Assembly: GCA_910586025.1 (NCBI GenBank)
Contig: CAJUIO010000073.1
Location: forward strand, 1-18,877
Direction: 5' to 3'
DNA length: 18,877 nucleotides
Source of the DNA: an uncultured Lachnospiraceae bacterium
GTDB lineage: Bacteria; Bacillota; Clostridia; Lachnospirales; Lachnospiraceae
Part shown: positions 6,074 through 13,638 of the stretch, one piece after another
Layout of the letters: every line of letters starts with the position of its first letter
How positions within the stretch are numbered: the stretch's first letter is position 1
Made by a program: the position numbers and the translations under genes
Notes under the pieces: model-generated
The model's database searches: none
Told to the model about the DNA's origin: nothing
Seen by the model: the letters and a program-made list of their open reading frames with translations, nothing else

Positions 6074-6751
6074 CTATCGGTAAAAAAGATTTCCGCCCGT
6101 TCCTCTTCGGTACTCCGCATTTGCCATGCCCTCCGCAAGGATAAGGCCGCAGGTCAGACCGTCCAGAACAGGCATATTGGTGCAAAACCGCAGATCCTCC
6201 ACCAGCTCGCTCTCCCCCTCGCCGCCAAGAACGATCACGTCAGCCGAATTTTCCTTCACAGCCCTCAGAATCGCCCTGGAATAGGCATCCTGCCTGCTCC
6301 CCGGCTCCTTGTCCGTGGAAAGAGCGCAGGCGCAGTACCGTCCCATTCCATATCTGCGGGCCAGCTCACGCTTGAAGGCAGCCGCATGTGCGTCCTCATC
6401 TATAATGGCAAATTTCGATCCCATCATAGCCGCAAGGTGAATGGATGCCTCCCCGGTACCGATCAGGGGCCTGATGCAGGTTCTGCGCAGATACTCCACA
6501 TTGGGATCCAGCTGGCATGACACGAGAAAAGCGTCCGCCTCCGTCTCATAATCCTTCACAATCTGCGCCATATCCGGAAGGGCATCCTTGATATCCACTT
6601 CATAATCAATAAACTTCTTCATACCGTTAATGGCGATGGCGATCACTTCAAATCTTCCGGCAGCGTAGCTTCTTGCCGCTCTTGCGATATCCTGCGTCAT
6701 CTCCTCACTTCCGCTTGGATTGATAATTACGATCTTTTTCTTTTGTTTCAT
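6074..6751 (-). CDS. Asp/Glu/hydantoin racemase-like protein
   Basis: A 225-residue protein of the Asp/Glu/hydantoin racemase superfamily, which normally interconverts amino-acid or hydantoin enantiomers with two cysteines acting as acid and base. The N-terminus has IVIINPSGSEEMTQDI, a family signature, and the first cysteine is present in LVSCQLDP (C79). The second position, normally in L-G-C-A-G-M, reads VLGGEGESEL, so Gly replaces the Cys (about residue 177). The C-terminal PVLDGLTCGLILAEGM is normal for the family. Racemase activity is therefore doubtful; the protein may bind a similar ligand or do different chemistry. ATG at 6751 has GAGGAAG upstream and gives the family N-terminus; an upstream start at 6784 would add 11 basic residues. 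Either start lies inside the end of nadE, so the two are translationally linked. It is the last gene of the operon. Confidence 0.8.
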   Translation of the reverse strand: MKQKKKIVIINPSGSEEMTQDIARAARSYAAGRFEVIAIAINGMKKFIDYEVDIKDALPDMAQIVKDYETEADAFLVSCQLDPNVEYLRRTCIRPLIGTGEASIHLAAMMGSKFAIIDEDAHAAAFKRELARRYGMGRYCACALSTDKEPGSRQDAYSRAILRAVKENSADVIVLGGEGESELVEDLRFCTNMPVLDGLTCGLILAEGMANAEYRRGTGGNLFYR

Positions 6752-8699
6752 TTCGCTTCTTCCTCTTACCCTTTTTGTCTTCATCCTCTTTCAGATTTTC
6801 AATCTGTAAAAGCCAGAGCGTCCCGCAGGCATCGGAGGGCATCCTCAGATCTCCCCTGGGCGATAAGGCCACGCTTCCCACCTTGGGTCCGTCCGGCAGG
6901 CAGGAACGCTTAAACTGCTGGGAGAAAAATCTCCGGTAAAAAGTCCGCATCCATTTCAGAATCACGCCGTCCTCATATTTTCCCCCAAATGCCTCTCTGG
7001 CGATCCGATAAATCTTATCCGGCTCAAAGCCCCACCTCAGCATATAATAAAGGAAAAAATCGTGAAGCTCATAGGGCCCTACAAGATCCTCCGTTTTCTG
7101 AGAGATCACTCCGTCCACAGGGGGAAGCAGCTCCGGGCTCACCGGTGTTGCCAGCACGTCCAGAAGAACCCCGGAAAGCGCCTCCTCCGTGCAGGTATCC
7201 GCACAGTACTGCACCAGATGACGCACCAGCGTCTTGGGAACTCCCGCATTTACCCCGTACATGGACATATGATCGCCGTTGTAGGTGGCCCAGCCCAGGG
7301 CAAGCTCCGACATATCCCCGGTTCCTACCACCATGCCGTTTACCTGATTTGCCAGATCCATCAGAATCTGCGTTCTCTCCCTGGCCTGCGCATTCTCGTA
7401 GGTCACGTCATGCTTCTCCATATTCTGCCCGATATCCCGGAAATGAACCGACACCGCTTCCCTGATGTCAATCTCCCGAAGCGAAGCCCCCAGAGTCGCA
7501 GTCAGCTTACAGGCATTGTCATAGGTCCTGTCAGTGGTTCCGAAACAGGGCATGGTCACCGCAAGGATATTCCTCCTGGGAAGACCAAGCAGGTCAAAAG
7601 CCCTCACCGTCACAAGAAGCGCCAGAGTAGAGTCAAGACCTCCGGAGATTCCCAGGACTGCCCTCTCACAGCCGGCATGCTGCAGACGCTTTTTCAGTCC
7701 ATAGGACTGAATGGACAAAATCTCCTCGCAGCGCTCCTTTCTTTCCTTTTCATCATCCGGAACAAAGGGGAGCGGTGCGAATTTCCTTGTAAGCACGGTC
7801 TCCTCCATCCTGATCGAAAAGGGAATCGTCAGGTACCCGTCATTCTTTCCCGTCTCAAAGGTCGTCATTCTCCTGCGCTCGGAAAGAAGTCTTTGAAGAT
7901 CTATCTCCGCCGTCACCATCCGGTTCTCAAAGCATTTTGCCTGGGAAAGAATGATGCCGTTCTCCGCAATCAGATTGTGCCCGCCAAACACAAGATCCTG
8001 AGTGGATTCACCCTCCCCGGCGCTGGTATACACATAACCCGCAAGAAGCCTGGCGCTGGCCGACTTCACAAGGAGCTCCCGGTAAGCGTCCTTTCCGATC
8101 GTCTCATTGGATGCGGAAAGATTTACAATCAGCGATGCGCCCGCTCCTGCAAGCGTCACGGAGGGAGGCTGGGGAACCCAGAGATCCTCGCAGATTTCAC
8201 AGCCGATCACAAGCTCCTCCATCTCCCTGGCCTGAAAGAGAATGCGTGTCCCAAAGGGAACCTCCCTGCCGCCGAAATTTACATAATCCGTCTCCTTGTT
8301 GCCCGGTGTAAAATGTCTCGCCTCGTAAAATTCCCCATGCGAAGGAATATAGGACTTGGGGACAAAGGCCAGAACCCTGCCTCCGCAGATGGCGGCCGCC
8401 ACGTTGAACAATCCTCCCCCGTGCCTGTAGGGCAGCCCCACAAACACAAGACCGTCGATCCCCTTTGTGAAATCGGCGATTCCAAGCAGCTGCTCCTGAC
8501 AGGATGCGAGAAGACTCTGCTGCAAAAACAGGTCGCCGCAGGTGTACGCGCTAAGGCACAGCTCCGGGAGCACGATAACCCTGGCTCCCTCCCCTGCAGC
8601 CTTCTCTATAGCGCCGCAGATCTGTCCTGCGTTAAAGGCAGTGTCCGCCACCCGGATATCCGGCGTTACGGCAGCCACTTTAATAAATCCATGCTTCAT
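6705..8699 (-). CDS. nadE: Glutamine-dependent NAD+ synthetase
   Basis: Converts nicotinic acid adenine dinucleotide to NAD+ using ATP and glutamine, the last step of NAD synthesis. The 664 residues contain an N-terminal nitrilase-fold glutaminase (about 1-290) with the full triad E46 (VLPELCLSAY), K115 (FVPKS) and C170 (EICEDLW). The C-terminal synthetase (about 330-635) has the ATP loop LGISGGLDST, and further family blocks GTGDMSELALGWATYNGDH and KVGSVALSPRGDLRMPSDA. Both catalytic domains look complete. The last 25 or so residues are strongly basic and charged (KKGKRKKRNETKEKDRNYQS), an extension beyond the usual end that overlaps the start of the racemase-like gene. It starts 15 bases after hslO, and its ribosome site AGGAAAGGCGG begins within the hslO stop region. 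Confidence 0.96.
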   Translation of the reverse strand: MKHGFIKVAAVTPDIRVADTAFNAGQICGAIEKAAGEGARVIVLPELCLSAYTCGDLFLQQSLLASCQEQLLGIADFTKGIDGLVFVGLPYRHGGGLFNVAAAICGGRVLAFVPKSYIPSHGEFYEARHFTPGNKETDYVNFGGREVPFGTRILFQAREMEELVIGCEICEDLWVPQPPSVTLAGAGASLIVNLSASNETIGKDAYRELLVKSASARLLAGYVYTSAGEGESTQDLVFGGHNLIAENGIILSQAKCFENRMVTAEIDLQRLLSERRRMTTFETGKNDGYLTIPFSIRMEETVLTRKFAPLPFVPDDEKERKERCEEILSIQSYGLKKRLQHAGCERAVLGISGGLDSTLALLVTVRAFDLLGLPRRNILAVTMPCFGTTDRTYDNACKLTATLGASLREIDIREAVSVHFRDIGQNMEKHDVTYENAQARERTQILMDLANQVNGMVVGTGDMSELALGWATYNGDHMSMYGVNAGVPKTLVRHLVQYCADTCTEEALSGVLLDVLATPVSPELLPPVDGVISQKTEDLVGPYELHDFFLYYMLRWGFEPDKIYRIAREAFGGKYEDGVILKWMRTFYRRFFSQQFKRSCLPDGPKVGSVALSPRGDLRMPSDACGTLWLLQIENLKEDEDKKGKRKKRNETKEKDRNYQSKRK

Positions 8700-8714
8700 C
8701 CAAAACCGCCTTTC

Positions 8715-9593
8715 CTATCTGCTTCGGGAAAGCATACCCTCCAATTCCTCCACAGAAAACTGATAATACGTATTACAGAACTGGCAGCTCGCCTCAATGG
8801 GCCTGCCCTCTCTAATCATTTCCCCGATATCCTTCCTCCCGATACTGATGATGGCCCGCTCCACCCGTTTCTTGTCACAGTCACAGTGGAAACGGCACTG
8901 CATTCTGTCCGTCACCACAAGCTCAAGACCCTCAAGCAGCAGGGCCAGTATCTCCTCCGGCGTCCTCCCCTGGTCCAGCTGCTTTGTGACAGTGGAAAAC
9001 CCGGCGAGATTCTCCTCCAGTTTCCGGATCACCTCCTCGCCGGCAAAGGGCATCAGCTGGATGATAAAGCCTCCGGCCTGCTTCACGGTATTATCCCTTT
9101 CCATCAGCACACCCAGCCCAACACTGGAAGGGACCTGCTCCGAGGAGGCGAAATAATATGTGAGATCCTCCGCAATCTCGCCCGTCTGCAGCATAGTCTG
9201 CCCCACATAGGGCTCCTTCAATCCCATATCCTTGATGACCCGCAGGGTTCCCTTTCCCAGGGCTCCTCCCACATCCAGCTTTCCCAGGGCGTTCGCAGGC
9301 AGGCAGACCCCGGGCTCTAGCACATAGCCCTTCACATTTCCCATACTGTCCGCCGTCACCGTCATGCCCCGCAGCGGACCGTCTCCGCTGACCTGAAGGG
9401 TCATAAGATCTCTTTCCCCCTTCAGCATGGTTCCCATCATGACAGCACCCGTCATCAGCCTTCCCAGGGCCGCGGTTGCCACCGGACTGGTATTATGAGT
9501 CTGTCTGGCCTTCTCCGTCAGCTCTCTGGTTGTTGCGGCAAATGCTCTGATCTGGGCGTCCGCCGCCGTCGCCCTCACGATGTAGTCTGACAT
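8715..9593 (-). CDS. hslO: Hsp33 redox-regulated chaperone
   Basis: A 292-residue Hsp33: a cytoplasmic holding chaperone that is inactive with zinc bound and becomes active when oxidative stress oxidises its cysteines. The N-terminus SDYIVRATAADAQIRAFAAT, GRLMTGAVMMGTMLKGE and VSGDGPLRGMTVTADSMGNVKGYV are family blocks. The zinc site is complete: C237-x-C239 and C270-x-x-C273 (ASCQFCNTYY). It is encoded 3 bases after the methyltransferase stop and followed closely by nadE, so it is an internal operon gene. Co-transcription with nadE is the only visible link to redox state. Confidence 0.97.
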   Translation of the reverse strand: MSDYIVRATAADAQIRAFAATTRELTEKARQTHNTSPVATAALGRLMTGAVMMGTMLKGERDLMTLQVSGDGPLRGMTVTADSMGNVKGYVLEPGVCLPANALGKLDVGGALGKGTLRVIKDMGLKEPYVGQTMLQTGEIAEDLTYYFASSEQVPSSVGLGVLMERDNTVKQAGGFIIQLMPFAGEEVIRKLEENLAGFSTVTKQLDQGRTPEEILALLLEGLELVVTDRMQCRFHCDCDKKRVERAIISIGRKDIGEMIREGRPIEASCQFCNTYYQFSVEELEGMLSRSR

Positions 9594-9596
9594 CCT

Positions 9597-10436
9597 TTAT
9601 CCTTTCCGGCAGATCATATAGATCCGCTCACTGCACTGCCCCGGCTCCCCATGAGTATCCGCGTCCAGAGCCGCAAGCAGCTTCATCCCGGAGTCCTTCA
9701 CAAAGCCGCTCATCTCATCCAGCGTAAAGCCTCTCTGATAATGCGTCTCGCTAAAGCGCCGAAACAGCTCCCGCTCCTCGTCCTCCTGCACGAAAACCGT
9801 CAGGTCGTATTCGTTCACATGCTCCTTATCATGGTAATAGTTTTCCCAGATAAAGCCGCAGTTATCACGATTCTCCGCAATGGTTGTATCGCCGATCACC
9901 GTCTCATATTTATAAACCGTATTGAAGTCAAAGAAAAACAGTCCTCCGGGATAGAGAAACTGATTCACCAACCGGAAAGTATCCAGAATATCCTCATCCT
10001 GCAGAAGATAATTGATACTGTCGCAGACGCTGAGAATTGTTCCCGCCGTGCTGTAAAGGTCAAGCTCTCTCATATCCTGGCACAGATAGAGGATCCCGCT
10101 CCCTGTGCGGTCCCTCTTTTTTATGGCCTGTGCCAGCATCTCCTCGGAGCTGTCAATCCCGATCACGTCGTAGCCCTTCCGATACAAGAGCTCCGTCAGT
10201 GTGCCTGTTCCGCAGCCAAGCTCCACCACCAGATCCCTCTCCGAGCGAAGGATTTCCTCCGGCCGCATTCCGCTCATCTCTCCGTCCGCCGCAGCGGTGT
10301 CCATTTCCCTGTTTTGCGCCGGTCTGGAAATTCCGTATCTCTCGATCACATCCGCTGCAAAATCCGCCCACTGCTCATAGGGCGCATCATCCATGAAAAT
10401 ATCGTATACACCGGCAAAATCCTTATACGCCTCCAT
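9597..10436 (-). CDS. Class I SAM-dependent methyltransferase
   Basis: A 279-residue small-molecule-type methyltransferase. After YKDFAGVYDIFMDDAPYEQW comes a poorly conserved stretch (about 37-66), then motif I VVELGCGTGTL (70-80), the acidic adenosine contact in VIGIDSSEEML, and motif LCQDMRELDL followed by SVCDSINYLL. The C-terminal half (FFDFNTVYKYETVIGDTTI through YQRGFTLDEMSGFVKDSGM) is typical of a widespread Firmicutes family lacking a known substrate. The start is ATG at 10436, one base after the stop of the DUF368 gene (TAGGATG), which indicates translational coupling; a TTG at 10448 is less likely. No substrate can be named. Confidence 0.88.
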   Translation of the reverse strand: MEAYKDFAGVYDIFMDDAPYEQWADFAADVIERYGISRPAQNREMDTAAADGEMSGMRPEEILRSERDLVVELGCGTGTLTELLYRKGYDVIGIDSSEEMLAQAIKKRDRTGSGILYLCQDMRELDLYSTAGTILSVCDSINYLLQDEDILDTFRLVNQFLYPGGLFFFDFNTVYKYETVIGDTTIAENRDNCGFIWENYYHDKEHVNEYDLTVFVQEDEERELFRRFSETHYQRGFTLDEMSGFVKDSGMKLLAALDADTHGEPGQCSERIYMICRKG

Positions 10437-10437
10437 C

Positions 10438-11283
10438 CTAGTCACCAAGCTTCATGGCAATCACAAAGCCGATGGCAAGGGTGACAAAGCTTGTCAAAAT
10501 GCTGATCACCGTGATACTCCCCAGCTCTGCCACCAGAAGAATGGCAATGGGGGAGGCCGCAATCAGTCCGATGATAGCCCAGTATGCCTGCAGGGGAAAT
10601 TTCTCAAATATGATCTCGATAAGCTTTGCAATTGCAAAAATCCCGATCACGATGCCGATACCTGCCGGAACCAGAATGCCGCAGCATCTTAAAATCTCCG
10701 GCATATTAAAGGAAAGCAGCGCTTCCACAAATTCCTTGATGGTTGCAACAATCGGATTATAATATCCCAGAATCAGCAGAACCATGGAACCGCTGACCCC
10801 GGGGATCACCATGGTGGCCGAGGCGATGACTCCCACAAAAAACAGCTTGATCACGGAGAAAACACTGAGGCTTAAATCCGCCGACTTTCCTTCCGTCTCT
10901 CCCAGAGCGGCCATTCCCACTACCAGAAGGAAGAAGAAGAGAAAAGGGAGAATATGGCTCAGACGGATGCTGCTGCCCTTCACCTTTTTCCACACAGCCG
11001 GAAGTCCTCCCACAATCAGCCCGATAAAAAGCGCATTGGTTTGAAGCGGAAAGTGCTCGAAAGCCGGAGTGATCACAAAGGGAAGCCCCGCAAGGGCGAT
11101 CACCACGCCGATTCCGATGGGAACTACAAACTTTACATTCTCCTTAAATTCCGAAAACAAATGAGTCAGGCAATGGATCAGTCTGTCATAAATTCCCATG
11201 GAAACCGCCATGGTTCCCCCGCTGACCCCGGGAATAATATTTGCGATTCCGATAACCATGCCCTTTAGCAGATTTTTAATCAT
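10438..11283 (-). CDS. DUF368 membrane protein, PopT-like polyprenyl-phosphate transporter
   Basis: A 281-residue, multi-span membrane protein of the DUF368 family. Members (PopT) have been shown to return undecaprenyl phosphate, the carrier for cell-wall and other surface polymers, to the inner face of the membrane. Both internal copies of the family signature are present: GIANIIPGVSGGTMAVSMGI near the N-terminus and SATMVIPGVSGSMVLLILGY near the middle, an inverted or duplicated half arrangement typical of the family. About eight hydrophobic segments can be counted. The start ATG overlaps the hisC stop by 8 bases (ATGATTAA), with AGGAG inside hisC, so it is coupled to hisC. A DedA-family gene, the other class of such carriers, is at 1902-2411. 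Confidence 0.93.
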   Translation of the reverse strand: MIKNLLKGMVIGIANIIPGVSGGTMAVSMGIYDRLIHCLTHLFSEFKENVKFVVPIGIGVVIALAGLPFVITPAFEHFPLQTNALFIGLIVGGLPAVWKKVKGSSIRLSHILPFLFFFLLVVGMAALGETEGKSADLSLSVFSVIKLFFVGVIASATMVIPGVSGSMVLLILGYYNPIVATIKEFVEALLSFNMPEILRCCGILVPAGIGIVIGIFAIAKLIEIIFEKFPLQAYWAIIGLIAASPIAILLVAELGSITVISILTSFVTLAIGFVIAMKLGD

Positions 11284-12349
11284 TTTTCTTTCTCCTGTCT
11301 GATAAATATTTTTTTAGAAATTCCACAAGACGATCCATCTGCCCGTCGGTTCCTACCGTAATGCGCAGACAGTTGTCAATCCTTGGTCTGTTCCAGTACC
11401 TCACATAGATTCCGCTGCTCCTGAGAGCCGCAAAAAGCTCGCTGGCCGGTACCGTCTCATGGGAGGCAAACAGAAAATTCCCCATGGAATCCGTAAGGGA
11501 AAATCCCAGCCCGGAAAGCTCCCTGGCCGCCCTGCGTCTGGTCCTTATAATTTTATTCACCGTCTCCCTGAAATAAGCGTCGTCAGATACCGCCGCCGCA
11601 CCCAGCTCAATGGAGGGGAGATTTAAGGTGTAAGAGTTGAAGGAAAACTTCACGTCCTTCAGATATCCGATCAGCTTCTCGCTTCCCACAGCGAACCCGA
11701 TCCTCATTCCGGCCAGAGACCGGGACTTGGAAAAGGTCTGCACCACCAGAAGATTTTCGTATCTGTCCGTGAGCTCCATCACGCTCCTGCCGCCGAAATC
11801 TATATACGCCTCGTCGATAATCACCACCGAATCCGGATTCTCCCTCACGATCTCCTCTATGGTGTCGGCGGATTCCAGTATTCCGGTAGGGGCGTTGGGA
11901 TTGGGAAAAATAATGCCGCCGTTCGGCCGCAGATAGTCCTCCTTCCGGATCCGGAAGCTCTCGTCCAAAGGACACAGCTCATAGGAAATTCCATGAAGCC
12001 GGGCCCATACCTCGTAAAAGGAATAGGTCACATCCGGGAAAAGCACCGGCTTGTCTGAATTGAAAAAGGTCATGAACGCAAGGGAAAGCACATCGTCAGA
12101 GCCAACTCCCGCAAAAATCCGGGAGGACGGCACCTGACAGTACCTTGCAAGGGCATCCACCAGCTTCCGGGCATTCATATCAGGGTAAAGCCGCAGCCTC
12201 TCCAGGGAAAGCTCCCCTGCGGCCTTCAGCACCTCCGGGGAGGGCGGATAGGGACACTCGTTGGTGTTCAGCTTAATGATATCTTTATCTCCGGGCTGTT
12301 CTCCGGCCACATAAGGCTCCACTCTTCTCACATTTTTTTCAAAACTCAT
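11276..12349 (-). CDS. hisC: Histidinol-phosphate aminotransferase
   Basis: A 357-residue PLP-dependent aminotransferase that makes histidinol phosphate from imidazole acetol phosphate in histidine synthesis. Fold-type I motifs are all visible: LNTNECPYPPSPEVL, PNPNAPTG (N152), DEAYIDF (D179, Y182), the Schiff-base lysine K208 in TFSKSRSLAGMRIGF with R216, and the C-terminal RITVGTDGQMDRLVEFLKK. No other his gene is present, and isolated hisC-like genes in Firmicutes sometimes serve aromatic amino-acid or other transaminations, so the physiological substrate is less certain than the family. It heads a six-gene operon. GGAGG precedes ATG at 12349, with a promoter at 12391-12419. Confidence 0.92.
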   Translation of the reverse strand: MSFEKNVRRVEPYVAGEQPGDKDIIKLNTNECPYPPSPEVLKAAGELSLERLRLYPDMNARKLVDALARYCQVPSSRIFAGVGSDDVLSLAFMTFFNSDKPVLFPDVTYSFYEVWARLHGISYELCPLDESFRIRKEDYLRPNGGIIFPNPNAPTGILESADTIEEIVRENPDSVVIIDEAYIDFGGRSVMELTDRYENLLVVQTFSKSRSLAGMRIGFAVGSEKLIGYLKDVKFSFNSYTLNLPSIELGAAAVSDDAYFRETVNKIIRTRRRAARELSGLGFSLTDSMGNFLFASHETVPASELFAALRSSGIYVRYWNRPRIDNCLRITVGTDGQMDRLVEFLKKYLSDRRKKND

Positions 12350-12390
12350 GGAAATCCTCCTGTCAACATTTTCCTGTACAAAACACTTTT

Positions 12391-12419
12391 ATCCTATCAT
12401 TATAGGAAGCGGTCTGCAA
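12391..12419 (-). promoter_or_regulatory. Candidate promoter of the hisC operon
   Basis: On the minus strand: TTGCAG (12419-12414), a 17-base spacer, TAGGAT (12396-12391), about 35 bases before the hisC start. A TATAAT occurs inside the spacer but is only 9 bases from the -35. The spacing is right; the match to consensus is moderate (4 of 6 in each hexamer). Confidence 0.5.
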
Positions 12420-12462
12420 GCCCTTTTCCGCTTCTTTTTGGCGGCCTGCGCCACATTTCTCC

Positions 12463-13485
12463 TCAGTCCCCGGCATCCGCCTTCCAGGCTATTGCCTTCA
12501 CTCTGTATTCCCGTGCCTGCTGCGCAAGTCCCAGCTTTTCGTAGCTCTTTGCAAGCCCGTTTAGCGCCAGGTCGCCGCTGCAGCGGATATTCAGGATGCT
12601 TCCCGCCTCATGAACCGCATTATAAAACCACATGGCCGCCTCATCATAAAGCCCGGCCCCCAGATAATATTCCCCGAGCTCATAGCAGACCTCGCTGACC
12701 CCCTCGCTGGCAATATCCTTCATGGCGTACCGGTACATCTTAAGATAATCACCCCGGAGCCTTGCCGCCTTCACCACCACGCACAGAGCCTCCTTCATCT
12801 GATCCATGGAGAGATCTCCGTCCGCCGCCCTGGTGAAAAACTCCTCCGCCGCCGCAAAGTCCGACTCCTTCCCGGAAATGAAAAGCTCCCTGGCGTAGAT
12901 GCCGAACAGCCTTTCCGAAAGCGTCTTATCGCCCTCCGTCAGCTTCCGGAACGCCGCAAGATCCCTGTCCGCATGATTTTTCTCCGGAAGATGCGTGATC
13001 TCGATCTCGCTGTCAAACACTACCGGGGTAAGACGCACCGTCTCATGGATGGTCTCCGTCCACACAAAGCTTCGCAGCCTCTTAAAAAGCTTTGGCCGCA
13101 GCTCTCTGTCAAAATTGTAGATGGTTCCATGGGAAAGCTGGTTCCCGTAATACATCTGCACGATCTCGATCTCCGGAAGAAGCGTTTCCTTCAGGCGCAG
13201 GAAGCTCTCCCGGTTCTTCTCCCCGATCACCTCGTCCGCATCCGCAGAATAGATATATTCGCAGGAGGCCTTGGAAAAGGCAAAATTCCTGGCTGCAGAA
13301 AAATCTCCCACCCAGGCAAAATCGTAGATTTTATCCGTATAGCGGGCCGCAATCTCCTTTGTCCGGTCCGCAGATCCCGTATCCACGATAATAAGCTCAT
13401 CCATAAGTCCCCGAAGACTGTCAAGACACCTCTCGAGCACTCTCTCCTCATTTTTCACAATCATGCACACGCTTATGGTTATCAT
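12463..13485 (-). CDS. Family 2 glycosyltransferase with helical-repeat tail
   Basis: A 340-residue soluble GT-A glycosyltransferase. The N-terminal domain (about 1-230) starts TISVCMIVKNEERVLERCLD and has IIVDTGSADRTKEIA and the metal-binding D-x-D in YSADADEVIGEKN. FAWVGDFSAARNFAFSKA between them is typical of this subgroup. The remainder (about 200-335) is helical with spaced Ala/Leu/Tyr repeats (for example CYELGEYYLGAGLYDEAAMW), consistent with TPR-like repeats. Proteins of this layout are common in Clostridia and often act on surface polysaccharide or peptide substrates; the acceptor here is unknown. It runs on the same strand as hisC but ends 113 bases before it and hisC has its own promoter. 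It is divergent from the large membrane protein at 13639. Confidence 0.88.
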   Translation of the reverse strand: MITISVCMIVKNEERVLERCLDSLRGLMDELIIVDTGSADRTKEIAARYTDKIYDFAWVGDFSAARNFAFSKASCEYIYSADADEVIGEKNRESFLRLKETLLPEIEIVQMYYGNQLSHGTIYNFDRELRPKLFKRLRSFVWTETIHETVRLTPVVFDSEIEITHLPEKNHADRDLAAFRKLTEGDKTLSERLFGIYARELFISGKESDFAAAEEFFTRAADGDLSMDQMKEALCVVVKAARLRGDYLKMYRYAMKDIASEGVSEVCYELGEYYLGAGLYDEAAMWFYNAVHEAGSILNIRCSGDLALNGLAKSYEKLGLAQQAREYRVKAIAWKADAGD

Positions 13486-13518
13486 AAATTCCGCTCTCCC
13501 TTCACAGGGCTGATCTCA

Positions 13519-13547
13519 TTGACAAGTCAGCCTCAATTTATTATGAT
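13519..13547 (+). promoter_or_regulatory. Promoter of the DUF6020-type membrane protein
   Basis: TTGACA (13519-13524), a 17-base spacer, TATGAT (13542-13547): almost ideal sigma-A consensus, giving a leader of about 85 bases. A 6-bp inverted repeat, GGCTGA (13508-13513) and TCAGCC (13527-13532), straddles the -35 and could be an operator. The divergent GT2 gene starts at 13485, so both genes share this region. Confidence 0.75.
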
Positions 13548-13638
13548 GAAAAGTACTGAACCTTACTTATTTTCACAGACAGATGTTGTTGGCAAAAGTA
13601 TTGTATCATAAAAAATCCCATTGGAACAGGAGATATTC

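Noticed and set aside
7062..9320. A 752-codon open frame on the plus strand.
   Set aside because: It lies antisense to nadE and hslO, which have full family motifs; its translation shows no domain and is His/Pro/Arg rich, as expected from an antisense frame in GC-rich coding DNA.
12430..12450. Hairpin TGGCG-GCCTG-CGCCA after the GT2 gene as a terminator.
   Set aside because: Only five base pairs, and on the minus strand it is followed by A residues rather than T.
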